Shown: piece by piece, positions 35,820 through 47,437 of the stretch
Numbering within the stretch: position 1 is the stretch's first letter
How the letters are laid out: the number at the start of each line of letters is the position of its first letter
NCBI RefSeq assembly: GCF_026168555.1
Contig: NZ_CP092471.1
Span: forward strand, 1,374,501-1,438,500
From: Qipengyuania spongiae
Lineage (GTDB): Bacteria > Pseudomonadota > Alphaproteobacteria > Sphingomonadales > Sphingomonadaceae
Length of the DNA stretch: 64,000 bases
Direction of reading: 5' to 3'
Made by a program: the position numbers and the translations under genes
Notes under the pieces: generated by a model
Seen by the model: only the letters and a program-made list of their open reading frames with translations
Database searches by the model: none
Told to the model about the DNA's origin: nothing

Positions 35820-37307
35820 TTACCTCCTCGCGGGCGAGTAGGAAAGCGAAGCTCTGGTCGCCTTGCTGACCAGGACGATCGCTGCCCACGAGGCGATGAA
35901 GCCGGGCACGATCTCGTAGAGCCCCTGTCCGCCGATGAAGTTCGTGTTCCAGCCGAGCGCGATCCAGGCTGCGACCACCGCCGCGCCGGTGACGAGACCC
36001 GCCACCGCGCCCGCGCCGGTCATCCGGTCCCAGGTGAGCGCGAGAATGATGAGCGGGCCGAACGCCGCGCCGAACCCGGCCCAGGCATTGGCGACGAGGC
36101 CGAGCACTTCACTGTTCGGGTCCTGCGCGATGGCGATGGCGGCGAGCGCGACCAGCGCCACGCAGATCCGGCCGACATTCACCGCCTCGCGCTCGCTGGC
36201 GCTCTTGCGGAAGAACAGGCGGTAGAAATCCTCGGTCAGCGAACTCGAGGAAACGAGGAGTTGCGAGGAGATCGTCGACATGATCGCGGCCAGCAGCGCG
36301 GCGAACAGGAACCCGGTGACGAGCGGGTGGAACAGGAGATCGGACAGCACGATGAAGATCGTTTCCGGATCCTCAAGCACCAGCCCGTTGCGATCGGCAT
36401 AGGCGCGGCCGGCAAGGCCAACACCCAGCGCGCCCACGATCGAGACCGCCATCCAGATCAGCCCGATATTGCGCGCGGCGGGGACGTCCTCGACCGAGCG
36501 CAGCGCCATGAAACGCACGATGATATGCGGCTGACCGAAATAGCCGAGCCCCCAGGTCACCGCGCTGATGAAGCCGAGACCGGTCAGCCCGCTGGTGAAA
36601 CTGAGGAAACCGGGCTGTGCCGCATTGACCGCGAGGATGCTGTCGCCCGCCGCGCCCCCGGGGCCGAACATCACCACCAGCGGCATCAGGATCAATGCGA
36701 CCACCATGATGCACCCTTGCACGAAATCGGTCAGGCTGACGGCGAGGAATCCGCCGACCATCGTGTAGGCAAGCACCACGCCGGCCGTGATCCAGATGCC
36801 CATCATGTAATCGCTCATCCCGCCGGCAGGCAGCAGGTCGGCAAAGGCGGTCTGGAACAGCTTGCCCCCGCCGACGAGGCCCGCGGCGGTATAGACGGTG
36901 AAGAAGGCCACGATCACAACCGCGCTGACCACGCGCAGCGCCACCGCCCGTTCGGGGAAGCGGTTGGCGAGGAATTCGGGGATCGTCAGCGCATTGCCCA
37001 GCGCTTCCGTCTGGGCGCGCAGGCGGGGAGCGACGATGATCCAGTTGGCTACCGCGCCGAAGAACAGGCCGATGCCGATCCAAGCCTCGACCAGTCCGCT
37101 CGCGTAGAGCGCGCCGGGCAGGCCGAGCAGCAGCCAGCCCGACATGTCGGAGGCCCCGGCCGACAGCGCCGCAACGCCCGGCGAGAGGTTGCGCCCGGCC
37201 AGCAGATAGCCCTCGCTGGTGTCGGTCGAACGCTTCCACGCGAACAGGCCGATGCCGATCATCAGGAGGAAATAGAAAGCGAGTGTGATCAGTGTTCCGG
37301 TGTGCAT
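35820..37307 (-). CDS. putP: Sodium/proline symporter (PutP)
   Basis: Inner-membrane Na+/proline symporter of the SSS family, 495 residues, about 13 hydrophobic segments. Seen: FAWKRSTDTSEGYLLAGRNL, SAGASDMSGWLLLGLPGA (core helix 2), GYFGQPHIIVRFMA, AAIMSTISSQLLVSSSSLTEDFY (Na+ site and signature) and GRICVALVALAAIAIA. The ATG at 37307 is chosen because MHTGTLITLAFYFLLMIGIG is the expected first helix; upstream in-frame codons are not conserved. It is divergent from a membrane-protein gene with 85 nt between. No putA gene is in the window. Confidence 0.95.
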   Translation of the reverse strand: MHTGTLITLAFYFLLMIGIGLFAWKRSTDTSEGYLLAGRNLSPGVAALSAGASDMSGWLLLGLPGALYASGLVEAWIGIGLFFGAVANWIIVAPRLRAQTEALGNALTIPEFLANRFPERAVALRVVSAVVIVAFFTVYTAAGLVGGGKLFQTAFADLLPAGGMSDYMMGIWITAGVVLAYTMVGGFLAVSLTDFVQGCIMVVALILMPLVVMFGPGGAAGDSILAVNAAQPGFLSFTSGLTGLGFISAVTWGLGYFGQPHIIVRFMALRSVEDVPAARNIGLIWMAVSIVGALGVGLAGRAYADRNGLVLEDPETIFIVLSDLLFHPLVTGFLFAALLAAIMSTISSQLLVSSSSLTEDFYRLFFRKSASEREAVNVGRICVALVALAAIAIAQDPNSEVLGLVANAWAGFGAAFGPLIILALTWDRMTGAGAVAGLVTGAAVVAAWIALGWNTNFIGGQGLYEIVPGFIASWAAIVLVSKATRASLSYSPARR

Positions 37308-37392
37308 GGGCTGCCTCGTAACAAATGATACCGGTACTGGCCCCCGGGGGCGCCGGTTGCGCGGACAAGGGGAGTGCGGCACAGCTGTGACG

Positions 37393-38145
37393 ATGAATCC
37401 GGCCCTTGTCACTGCCGTGATGGCGCTCGCCTTCTGCACCGTGCATGTCTTTGTAGGCAGATTGCGGTTCCTCGACCGCGCCCCGCGCAGCCGCTGGCTG
37501 AGCTTCGCCGGTGGTGTGGCAGTGGGCTACGTGTTCCTTCACATCCTGCCCGAACTCGGCAGCCACGCGGTCGCGTTCGAGCGAGCCATCGGCCTGCCGC
37601 CGACATTGTCGGAAAGCTGGGTCTATGCGCTCGCACTGGGCGGCCTGGTGCTGTTCTACGGGATCGAGCGCGCGCTGAAGATCTCGCGCGGGGACCGGCG
37701 GGCCGAAGAGGGGCGCGACCGGCCCGAGCACGGTGTCTTCTGGCTCCATATCGGCGCCTCGGCCCTGCTGATCGCGGTGATCGCCTATTTGCTCAATCAC
37801 CGCGAGGAGGCGACGACCGGAGGGCTGGTGCTGTTCTTCGCCGCGATGATGCTGCACCTCGTGACCGCTGATTACGGCGCCCGGCGCGAGCATCCCGAGC
37901 TTTACGACCGCAGGGGAAGGTGGGTTCTCGTTGCCGCGACGCTCGCCGGATGGTTCGTCGGCACGCGGCTGGTCCTGCCGCCGGTGGTGATTGGCGGGCT
38001 GTTCGCCTTCGTCGGGGGCTGCATCGTGCTGGTGGTGCTGAAAGAGGAACTGCCCGAGGAGCGCAAGAGCTACTTCCTGCCGTTCTTCGCCGGCGCCGCG
38101 ATCTATTCCGCACTGGTCATCGGCGAATTGCACCTCGCAGTCTGA
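37393..38145 (+). CDS. Multi-span integral membrane protein, unknown function
   Basis: A 250-residue protein with about seven hydrophobic segments: MNPALVTAVMALAFCTVHVF, FAGGVAVGYVFLHILPELG, YALALGGLVLFYGIE, ASALLIAVIAYLL, LVLFFAAMMLHLV, GWFVGTRLVLPPVVIGGLFA and GCIVLVVLKEEL. The FLHILPELG segment in the second helix recalls ZIP-type metal transporters, and another His lies in AMMLHLVTADYG. The ZIP TM4/TM5 histidine motifs are absent, so I leave it unassigned. The ATG at 37393 could be replaced by a GTG 6 nt upstream. It is divergent from putP. Confidence 0.8.
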   Translation: MNPALVTAVMALAFCTVHVFVGRLRFLDRAPRSRWLSFAGGVAVGYVFLHILPELGSHAVAFERAIGLPPTLSESWVYALALGGLVLFYGIERALKISRGDRRAEEGRDRPEHGVFWLHIGASALLIAVIAYLLNHREEATTGGLVLFFAAMMLHLVTADYGARREHPELYDRRGRWVLVAATLAGWFVGTRLVLPPVVIGGLFAFVGGCIVLVVLKEELPEERKSYFLPFFAGAAIYSALVIGELHLAV

Positions 38146-38224
38146 AAGCCGGGTCCGGGCCGGACCGATTGCCGCGCTCGATGCTTTGAGAAGCGTACAG
38201 CCAGCCAGAACAGGACAACATTCG

Positions 38225-39010
38225 ATGGAAGACAATCTCCAGCGCTTCGCCGGAAAGACCGTGATCGTCACCGGCTCGTCGAGCGGGATCGGCGAGGGGA
38301 TCGCGAAGCGCTTCGCCAGCGAGGGCGCCAATGTCGTTCTCAATTCGCGCAGCCGGGAGGACCTGGAAAAGGTCGCCGCCGATCTCGATGATGATCGCAC
38401 TCTCATCGTCGAGGGCGACGTGGGCGAAGTGGATTTTGCCCGGACGATCATCACTAAAACGATCGAGCGGTTCGGCGCGCTGGACGTGCTCGTCAACAAT
38501 GCCGGCATCGGCATTCCCGGCCCGCTGGTCGATGCGGAGGACGACGACATTGACAGCATCTTCGAGATCAATGTGAAGGGCCTCATCCGCATGTGCCGCG
38601 CGGCGATCCCGCATCTGGTCGAGAGCGGCGGGTCGATCGTCAACACCTCCAGCGTTTCGGGGCTGGGCGGCGACTGGACGATGCCGCTCTACTGCGCGAG
38701 TAAGGGCGCGGTCAGCAATTTCACCCGCGCGTTGGCTTTGCAACTGGGCGAACAGGGCGTGCGGGTGAATGCGGTCTGCCCGTCGATGACCCGGTCGGAC
38801 ATGACCAACGGCATGGCGGACAACCAGGATCTGATGGACGCCTTCAACCGCCGGATGCCTCTCGGTGCCCCGGCCGAACCGGAGGAGGTGGCGGCGGTCG
38901 TCGCCTTTCTGGCCAGCAGGGACGCACGCCACGTCACCGGGGTCAACCTGCCGGTCGACGGCGGGGTGAACGCGAGCAACGGGCAGCCCAATTTCGGCGC
39001 GTTCAAGTGA
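38225..39010 (+). CDS. Short-chain dehydrogenase/reductase
   Basis: NAD(P)-dependent Rossmann-fold oxidoreductase, 261 residues. Seen: cofactor motif TGSSSGIG (16-23), NNAG (91-94), catalytic Ser142/143 in NTSSVSGLGG, Tyr156 and Lys160 in LYCASK, and the C-terminal TGVNLPVDGGV. Substrate is unknown; the classical-SDR pattern fits 3-oxoacyl or sugar/alcohol substrates. Translation starts at ATG 38225 and there is a terminator-like hairpin 10 nt after the stop. Confidence 0.9.
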   Translation: MEDNLQRFAGKTVIVTGSSSGIGEGIAKRFASEGANVVLNSRSREDLEKVAADLDDDRTLIVEGDVGEVDFARTIITKTIERFGALDVLVNNAGIGIPGPLVDAEDDDIDSIFEINVKGLIRMCRAAIPHLVESGGSIVNTSSVSGLGGDWTMPLYCASKGAVSNFTRALALQLGEQGVRVNAVCPSMTRSDMTNGMADNQDLMDAFNRRMPLGAPAEPEEVAAVVAFLASRDARHVTGVNLPVDGGVNASNGQPNFGAFK

Positions 39011-39020
39011 CTCCTCGGAC

Positions 39021-39043
39021 CTGTTGCAACAGGGCAACAGTTT
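39021..39043 (+). terminator. Short hairpin after the SDR gene
   Basis: CTGTTGC (39021-39027), 6-nt loop, GCAACAG (39034-39040), then TTT. The stem overlaps the perfect palindrome CTGTTGCAACAG. It is a modest terminator candidate. Confidence 0.4.
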
Positions 39044-39157
39044 CTGGAAACCGCTGGATTGCGCGCTTTTGCGAGGAACGCCGAGCCGGTTCGACCTTTG
39101 ATGGGTCACAGACAGGGTAACCCCATTCGGGGGCAAAGTTACAAAGGACTTCCCAAC

Positions 39158-40006
39158 ATGAGAAAGCTTACCATCGCTGCGGCGATCGCCGCCGGCAGCG
39201 CTCTTTCCGCGCCTGCAATGGCTCAGACGACGACGCCGTCCGACCATTTCAACGGCCCGTACATCCAGGGCAGCATCTCGCTTGACCAGAATGGCAGCCG
39301 CGCCGGCGACCGCCTTGTGTTCGACGGCAATGGCGACGGGGCTTTCGGTGACGTGGTTCGCACCACGACCGGTGCCGACGCGTTCTCGCCCGGTTTCTGC
39401 AACGGCAATGCGATCGGTCCGCGTGCCGCTCAGGGCTGCCGGGACGACAACAACGATTTCGGCTACGGCGTGCGCCTCGGCTACGATAGCCGTATCGGTG
39501 GTGGCGATTTCGTGGTCGGCGCTCTTGTCGAGGGCTGGAAGTCGGAATCGATCGACTACACGACCGGTTTCAGCACCACGCCGGCAAGCTACACCATTGC
39601 CCGCCAGCTCGACCATGCAGTTTCGGCTCGTGGCCGCCTTGGCTATTCGCCGGGTGACGGCCGTGGCCTGTTCTACGTGACCGGTGGTGCCAGCTATGGC
39701 GACATCGATCAGCAGTTCTTCACCTCGAACGGTGCCAACGCCTTCACGCCGACCGACGACGAGTGGGAATTCGGCTGGCAGGCCGGTGGCGGTGCCGAGC
39801 TGATAGTGCTCGACAACGTCTCGCTCGGCATCGAATATCTCTATTCGCGCTACGACGACGACAGCTACTCGGTGAACGTGTCGCAGGGCACTGCCCCGGC
39901 GACCAACCCGTTCCTGATCGGCGGCGCGGGCACGACCGATCTGCGGAATTCGAACAGCAGTTTCGATCTCCACTCGTTTCGCGCGACCGTCGGCTTCCAC
40001 TTCTAA
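39158..40006 (+). CDS. Outer-membrane beta-barrel protein (Omp25/P44-like)
   Basis: A 282-residue exported protein: signal peptide MRKLTIAAAIAAGSALSAPAMAQ, then amphipathic strand pattern (FNGPYIQGSISLDQNGS, FGYGVRLGYDSRIGGG, GRLGYSPGDGRGLFYVTGGASYG, VSLGIEYLYSRYDDDSY) and a terminal strand HSFRATVGFHF ending in phenylalanine, as the BAM machinery requires. It resembles small eight-stranded barrels (porin-family/Omp25). A loop holds two cysteines about 14 residues apart (FCNGN...QGCRD), possibly a disulfide. AAAGGA precedes the ATG. A strong terminator follows. Confidence 0.88.
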   Translation: MRKLTIAAAIAAGSALSAPAMAQTTTPSDHFNGPYIQGSISLDQNGSRAGDRLVFDGNGDGAFGDVVRTTTGADAFSPGFCNGNAIGPRAAQGCRDDNNDFGYGVRLGYDSRIGGGDFVVGALVEGWKSESIDYTTGFSTTPASYTIARQLDHAVSARGRLGYSPGDGRGLFYVTGGASYGDIDQQFFTSNGANAFTPTDDEWEFGWQAGGGAELIVLDNVSLGIEYLYSRYDDDSYSVNVSQGTAPATNPFLIGGAGTTDLRNSNSSFDLHSFRATVGFHF

Positions 40007-40036
40007 GCCGACCGCGCATAGAAGCGCCTGAACGAG

Positions 40037-40069
40037 AAGGGGCGCCGCATCGCTGCGGCGCCCCTTTTT
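40037..40069 (+). terminator. Strong intrinsic terminator after the outer-membrane protein gene
   Basis: Perfect 13-bp stem (AAGGGGCGCCGCA / TGCGGCGCCCCTT) with loop TCGC and a TTTTT tail. It lies 31 nt after the stop, between convergent genes (outer-membrane protein and typA). Confidence 0.9.
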
Positions 40070-40137
40070 CGTTGCCCGATTCCAGACTGCTCGAAAGGGT
40101 CCGGGTGTGCGTCCCCCTGAACGAACCGGCGCGGCGC

Positions 40138-41967
<1,830 letters not shown>

Positions 41968-42205
41968 GCGAGAAATGCTTTCAAGTGGGGAGGGCGGCCA
42001 AGGCCGGTGAGCCGGCGCGCTCCCTATACGCCTTTGTGCGTTGCAGCAAGGTGGGAGCGGTGTGACGCGGATGCCACATTTGCGCTCGACGCTAACTTAC
42101 ATTGCTGTCAATCTCTTGGCGCTGGCGCCGCCCCGGTTTATTCGGCGGAAGAGATACGACCGTCTGCGCAGTATGACGTGGGGGTCATTCAGGGAGAGGA
42201 CATCG

Positions 42206-44857
42206 ATGAAATTCACCGCGACCACTCGTGCATCCGCATTCCGCGCCGCCCTTCTCGGCGGGATCGCCGCCGTCGCCCTTCCGACTGCCGCGCAGGCGCA
42301 GGACCGCGACGAATTGCAGGAAGCGCAGGAGAATGTCGACGACGATGGCGACAACATCCCGGTCGCACGTGATTCGAGCACCGGCAACACCATCGTCGTC
42401 ACCGCGACCAAGCGCGAACAGACGCTTCAGGAGACGCCGGTTTCGGTGAGCGTAACCACCGGCGAGACGCTGGAGCGCGCGGAAATTCGCGACCTTATCG
42501 ACGTCCAGACCGTTACGCCTTCGCTGCGCGTCAGCCAGTTGCAGAACTCGGCCACCACGACCTTTATCATCCGTGGCTTCGGCAATGGCGACAACAATTT
42601 CGGCATCGAGCCGTCGGTCGGCGTGTTCATCGACGGCGTGTTCCGGTCGCGTTCGGCCGGCGCGATCGGCGACCTCGTCAACGTCCAGCGGATCGAGGTT
42701 CTGCGCGGTCCGCAATCGACCCTGTTCGGCAAGAACGCCAGCGCGGGCGTGATCTCCATCGTTACGCAGGAGCCGCAATTCGATTTCGGCGGATCGGTCA
42801 GCGCGACCTACGGCAATTACGATCAGGTCGTGCTGCGCGGCGACATCACCGGCCCGATCACCGACAGCATCGCCTTCGCGATCGACGGTGGCTACAACAG
42901 CCGTGACGGTTACGTGACCGAACTCAATTCGGGCGAGCGGATCAACAATCGCGATCGTTGGAACGCACGCGGGCAGTTGTTGTTCGACAATGAGGGCGCC
43001 TTCCGTCTGCGTGCGATCGGCGACTATTCCAAGATCGACGAGCTGTGCTGCCAGGTGAACAACCTCGTCGCCGGGCCGACCACTCCGCTGGTGATCGCTG
43101 CGGGCGGCAACCTCGTGACTGGCGATTTCTTCAGCGACACGGCCTTTCTCAACTTCCTGCCGCGCAACGAGGTGGAAAGCTATGGCGGCTCGCTGCAGGC
43201 GGACCTCGAACTCGGCTCGCTCAACCTGACCTCGATCACCGCCTATCGCGAGCTGAAGAATTTCCAGGATCAGGACGTCGATTTCACCGGGCTCGATTTC
43301 ATCCGCGAGATCCGCGACCAGAAGGTCGAAACGTTCACGCAGGAATTCCGCCTGACCTCGGATTTCGACGGTCCGCTCAACTTCCTGCTCGGCGGATTCT
43401 ATTTCAACGAAGACATCACCCAGTTCAGCAGCATCAACAACGGCGAGGATTCGCGGCTGTTCTTCGACCTGCTGGCGGGTGGAGGGCGTCCGGGAACGCT
43501 GGCCGGCGTCGAAGCCGCACTCGGCCTTCCGACCGGATCCATCTTCGCCGCCGGTCCGAGCACGCGCGAGAACTTCGCGCTCAGCAACGAAAGCTATTCG
43601 GTGTTCGGTACGGTCGACTTAACTCTGTTCGACGATCGTCTGACGCTGACCGCCGGGTTCAACTACACCGATGACAGCAAGGATTTCGCGCTCTCGCAGC
43701 AGTCGCTGGATCCGCTGGCCAACATCAATCTTGCCGATGCCTTCATCATCGGTGCGGCCGGGTCGGCAGCCAATTTCGCAGCGCTCCCTGCGCCCACGCG
43801 GGCAGCCATTTCGCAGTTTGCGGTCACCCCTTGCCCCGCAGGTGCGACCCCGCCGCCGCCGACATGCAACCCGCTGCTCGGCCTCGCGGCGCTCCAGTTC
43901 CTGCCACCCTTCCTCGACATTCCCAATGCGGTCGAGGACGGACAGACTCGCGACGACGATTTCAGCTACACGCTGCGCGCCGCGTTCGAGCTGACCCCGG
44001 AACTCAACACCTATTTCACCTACGCCACCGGCTTCAAGGCCAGCTCGGTGAACCTGTCCCGCGACAGCCGTCCGGTGTTCGGGGATTTCGTCCCCGCGAC
44101 GCTTCCCCCCGGCGTCCCGGCGGTGGTGGGCGGAAGCCAGTTCCTCGCCCCGTCCTCGCCCATCCGCGATGCGGGTCTTCCGATCACCAATCTGACCACC
44201 GGTTCGCGCTTCGCCGGGCCGGAAGATGCGGAGGTCTACGAGTTCGGCCTCAAGGGCAGCTATCCCGGCGTGTCGTTCAACCTCGCGGTGTTCGACCAGA
44301 CCATCAAGGGCTTCCAGTCGTTCCTGTTCACCGGGACCGGGTTCGCTCTGGCCAATGCCGGCCAGCAGTCGACGCGGGGCTTCGAGTTCGACACGTTGAT
44401 CACGCCTGCCGATCCGCTCGCCGTGACATTCGCGCTGACCTATCTCGACGCGAACTACGACGATTTCCCGAACTCGCAGATCGGCGACCTGACCGGACGC
44501 CGCCCCGGCGGCATACCCGAAATAGCGATCTCGACTTCGCTCCAGTACACGCATGATTTCGGCGATACCGGCAATCAGTTGATCGGCCGCGTGGATTACA
44601 GCCACGAGAGCAATGTCTTCATCAACAACGGCCTGACAGCGATCCGCGACAACGATTTCCGGCGCGAGGTCAACCTGGTGAACACCTCGCTCACGCTGGC
44701 GTTGGAAAACGGCGTGGAGGTGTCCGCATTCGCCCGCAATCTGCTGAACGACCGCTACATCCTCACGGTGTTCCCCGGCGTCGCGCAGGCGGGGACTGTA
44801 TCCGGTTACCCGAACGCCCCGCGCACCTATGGCGGCACGGTGCGCTTCCGCTTCTGA
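42206..44857 (+). CDS. TonB-dependent outer-membrane receptor
   Basis: An 883-residue active-uptake receptor. Signal peptide MKFTATTRASAFRAALLGG...AAQAQ, then an acidic linker, a possible TonB box region NTIVVTATKREQTLQETP, the plug domain (VNVQRIEVLRGPQSTLFGKNASAG) and a C-terminal 22-strand barrel ending in YGGTVRFRF with terminal phenylalanine. It fits the sphingomonad/caulobacter receptor group without a signalling extension. Ligand is unknown: no transporter, hydrolase or regulator sits beside it, and I see no convincing Fur box in the 238 nt upstream. AGGGAGAGGA precedes the ATG. Confidence 0.94.
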   Translation: MKFTATTRASAFRAALLGGIAAVALPTAAQAQDRDELQEAQENVDDDGDNIPVARDSSTGNTIVVTATKREQTLQETPVSVSVTTGETLERAEIRDLIDVQTVTPSLRVSQLQNSATTTFIIRGFGNGDNNFGIEPSVGVFIDGVFRSRSAGAIGDLVNVQRIEVLRGPQSTLFGKNASAGVISIVTQEPQFDFGGSVSATYGNYDQVVLRGDITGPITDSIAFAIDGGYNSRDGYVTELNSGERINNRDRWNARGQLLFDNEGAFRLRAIGDYSKIDELCCQVNNLVAGPTTPLVIAAGGNLVTGDFFSDTAFLNFLPRNEVESYGGSLQADLELGSLNLTSITAYRELKNFQDQDVDFTGLDFIREIRDQKVETFTQEFRLTSDFDGPLNFLLGGFYFNEDITQFSSINNGEDSRLFFDLLAGGGRPGTLAGVEAALGLPTGSIFAAGPSTRENFALSNESYSVFGTVDLTLFDDRLTLTAGFNYTDDSKDFALSQQSLDPLANINLADAFIIGAAGSAANFAALPAPTRAAISQFAVTPCPAGATPPPPTCNPLLGLAALQFLPPFLDIPNAVEDGQTRDDDFSYTLRAAFELTPELNTYFTYATGFKASSVNLSRDSRPVFGDFVPATLPPGVPAVVGGSQFLAPSSPIRDAGLPITNLTTGSRFAGPEDAEVYEFGLKGSYPGVSFNLAVFDQTIKGFQSFLFTGTGFALANAGQQSTRGFEFDTLITPADPLAVTFALTYLDANYDDFPNSQIGDLTGRRPGGIPEIAISTSLQYTHDFGDTGNQLIGRVDYSHESNVFINNGLTAIRDNDFRREVNLVNTSLTLALENGVEVSAFARNLLNDRYILTVFPGVAQAGTVSGYPNAPRTYGGTVRFRF

Positions 44858-44884
44858 GGAGGCGATCCGTTCCGGGAGGGGAGA

Positions 44885-44908
44885 GGGGGCTTTCGGGCCC
44901 CCTTTTTT
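44885..44908 (+). terminator. Intrinsic terminator after the TonB receptor gene
   Basis: GGGGGC stem pairs with GCCCCC across loop TTTCGG, followed by TTTTTT. It lies 27 nt after the receptor stop, between convergent genes. Confidence 0.88.
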
Positions 44909-44926
44909 GTGGCGCTCAGCCGACCG

Positions 44927-47437
44927 TTAGAGCGCGCGGAGCGCCTGCGCAGGCTTGGCCCGCAACAGTGGCAGCGAACCCCCGATGGCGAAGAGGAAGA
45001 CCGTGACGAGACCCGCGCCGAGCACGCCAAGGATCGTGGGCCAGTGCGGCAGCCAGTCGAATTCGAACATCTGCGTGATCACCAGCCAGGCGAGCAGGGT
45101 GCCGATGCCCAGCGCAACCAGCGCCAGCGCCAGTGCGAGCGCGCCGTATTCGATCAGCTGCATGACCAGGATCTGCCGCCGGTCGGCGCCGAGCACGCGC
45201 AGGACCACCGTGTCGTAGGTCCGCGCGGCCCGCGCCGCCGCGATCGCGCCCAGCAGCACGGCAAGCCCGGCCAGCACCGCCACGCTGGCAGCGGCGAGCG
45301 TGGCGAGCCCGACCTGTTCGAGGATAGTGCGCGCCTGATCGAGCACGCCGCCGACCTCGATCACCGAACTGGAGGGAAATTCGCGCACCAGAGCCTGAAG
45401 CAGCGGCCCGGTGGGCGTGCCGTCGGTCAGCTCGATCGTCGCCGCGAGATTGTGCGGCGCATCGACAAGTGCGTTGGGGCTGAGGACGAAGACATAGTTG
45501 AAGCCGAGATTCTCCCAGTCGATCCGCCGAAAACTGGCGATGCGTGCAGTTCTTTCAACTCCCAGTACGCCGAACGTCAGCTGGTCGCCGATTTCGAGGT
45601 CGGCTGCATCCGCGAACTCCTCGTCGACGGAGACGAGATAATCGCCCTGATAGAACGGCCCCCACCACTGGCCGCGCGTGATCGTGTTGCCCGGTGGCAC
45701 TTCGTCGGCATAGGTCAGCCCGCGCTCGCCTCGCAGGGCCCAGGCACCATCGGGAATCTCATCGAGATCGGCGGTGCAGGTCATGTCGCCTTCCGGCCCG
45801 AAGGCGAGCACCGCGCCGCGTAGGGCCGGGACGGTGCGGATCGCCGCTTCGCCATCCTGGGCGCGAACCAGTTGCTCGAACTTCGCCACCCGGTCCCGCG
45901 GCACGTCGAGCACGAAATAGTCGGGCGCCTGGTCCGGCACCCGGGAGCGGATGTTGCCGTCGATCGCGGTTTGCACCCCGGCGAGCACCACGAAGGCGGC
46001 GAGACCGAAACCGAGCGCGGTGACAAGCGCGCCGGTGCTGGAGCCCGGGCGGTGGAGATTGGCGAGCGCGGCGCGGGTGATCGGATTGGCCGGGCGCGGC
46101 AAGGCTGCGGCGACGCGGCGGATCGCCCAGCCGAGCGCTGCGAGCAGCGCCAGCGCAGCGACCGCTCCGCCAAGGAACGCGGCGGACAGCAGCGGATTGC
46201 TTGCGGTCACCAGCGTCAGCGCGACGATCGCGACAAGTCCGGCCAGTACGATCCCGAGCGCGCGGCGGTCGCGCGCGAGCGGGGCGACCCGCGCCCGCAT
46301 CAGCGCCATGGCGGGGAAATGACGCGCCCGCATCAGCGGCGGGGCGGCAAAGACCAGCGCCACCAGCACGCCGTAAGCCAGCGCCACGAGCAGCGCGAGC
46401 GGGTCGATCACCAGACCGGCGCGCACCGGCAGCAGTCCTTCCAGCGCGAGACCCAGCAGCGGCGTGATCGCCACGCCGGCGACCAGCCCGGCAAGGCTGC
46501 CCGCAAGCGCCGCCGCACCGATCTGGAGCGCATAGATGCGCGCGATGTCGGTGCTCGTCGCGCCGAGAATCTTGAGCGTCGCGATCGCCTGCCGCCGCGC
46601 ATCGAGATAGGAAGTCACCCCGCCGCCGATGCCGATCCCGGCGATGACCAGCGCGGCGAGGCCGACCAGAGTAAGGAACTCGCTCATCCGGCCGACAAAG
46701 CGGTCCGCCCCGGGGGAGGCGCGGTCGCGAGTGCGGAAATCGAACCCGGCTTCGGGAAAGCGGTCCTGCAATTCCTCTTCGACCGCCTCGGGATCGCGCG
46801 CCACGTCGTCGAAAGCGACGCGGGTCTTGGTCTGGTACATTGATCCCGGCGCCACAAGCCCGGCGCGTGTCGGCAGGTCCTCGGCGACGATCACCGTGGG
46901 GCCGAGCTGGAACCCTTCGCTGAGACGGTCGGGCTCGGTTGCGATGATCCCGGCAACGGCCAGCGTCTGCGTGCCGATGGTGATGCGGTCTCCCACACCG
47001 GCGCCGAGCCGGTCGGCCGCGCCGCGATCGAGATATGCCTCGTCTGCGCCCGGCGGGGGCGCATCGACGCGCCCCTCCAGATCGAGCGTGCCGTAGAGCG
47101 GATAGTCCGCATCGACCGCCTTCAGTCCGATTGGAGCGGCCTGGTCGCCATATCGCGCCATCGCCTGGAGCCGGAAACCGGAGGAAAGGCGGCCATATTC
47201 CGCCAGCGCCGCGCTTTCCTGCGGGTTCAATCCGCGCTGCCACAGCTCGATTTCGAGATCGCCGCCGAGCAGTTCCTGACCCCGTCCCTCGATCTCGTTT
47301 TCGATCGCGGCAGTCAGCGTACCGATCGCGGCGAGCGCGCCGGTGCCGAGGAACAGGCAGACGAGCAGGAGGCGCAGGCCCCGGAAGCGCGCATTGAGAT
47401 CGCGGCGGGCGATCCGCCAGGCTTCCGCCCAGCTCAT
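44927..47437 (-). CDS. ABC transporter permease, FtsX/MacB-like (YbbP type)
   Basis: An 836-residue permease with two FtsX-type repeats: an N-terminal helix (about 20-42), a large periplasmic domain, helix groups about 260-480 and a C-terminal group about 710-830, with a second periplasmic domain around 510-690. It is the partner of the ATPase encoded just upstream: its ATG overlaps that gene's stop by 4 nt. With the neighbouring tesA-like gene it matches the ybbA-ybbP-tesA arrangement. Such transporters are thought to extrude lipids or toxic lipophilic compounds or work mechanically on lipoproteins; the substrate is unproven. Confidence 0.9.
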   Translation of the reverse strand: MSWAEAWRIARRDLNARFRGLRLLLVCLFLGTGALAAIGTLTAAIENEIEGRGQELLGGDLEIELWQRGLNPQESAALAEYGRLSSGFRLQAMARYGDQAAPIGLKAVDADYPLYGTLDLEGRVDAPPPGADEAYLDRGAADRLGAGVGDRITIGTQTLAVAGIIATEPDRLSEGFQLGPTVIVAEDLPTRAGLVAPGSMYQTKTRVAFDDVARDPEAVEEELQDRFPEAGFDFRTRDRASPGADRFVGRMSEFLTLVGLAALVIAGIGIGGGVTSYLDARRQAIATLKILGATSTDIARIYALQIGAAALAGSLAGLVAGVAITPLLGLALEGLLPVRAGLVIDPLALLVALAYGVLVALVFAAPPLMRARHFPAMALMRARVAPLARDRRALGIVLAGLVAIVALTLVTASNPLLSAAFLGGAVAALALLAALGWAIRRVAAALPRPANPITRAALANLHRPGSSTGALVTALGFGLAAFVVLAGVQTAIDGNIRSRVPDQAPDYFVLDVPRDRVAKFEQLVRAQDGEAAIRTVPALRGAVLAFGPEGDMTCTADLDEIPDGAWALRGERGLTYADEVPPGNTITRGQWWGPFYQGDYLVSVDEEFADAADLEIGDQLTFGVLGVERTARIASFRRIDWENLGFNYVFVLSPNALVDAPHNLAATIELTDGTPTGPLLQALVREFPSSSVIEVGGVLDQARTILEQVGLATLAAASVAVLAGLAVLLGAIAAARAARTYDTVVLRVLGADRRQILVMQLIEYGALALALALVALGIGTLLAWLVITQMFEFDWLPHWPTILGVLGAGLVTVFLFAIGGSLPLLRAKPAQALRAL

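Noticed and set aside
35310..37328. 672-codon open frame on the plus strand opposite putP
   Set aside because: Its composition (His, Asp, Glu, Arg-rich) is the mirror of a membrane protein; putP on the other strand has full family motifs.
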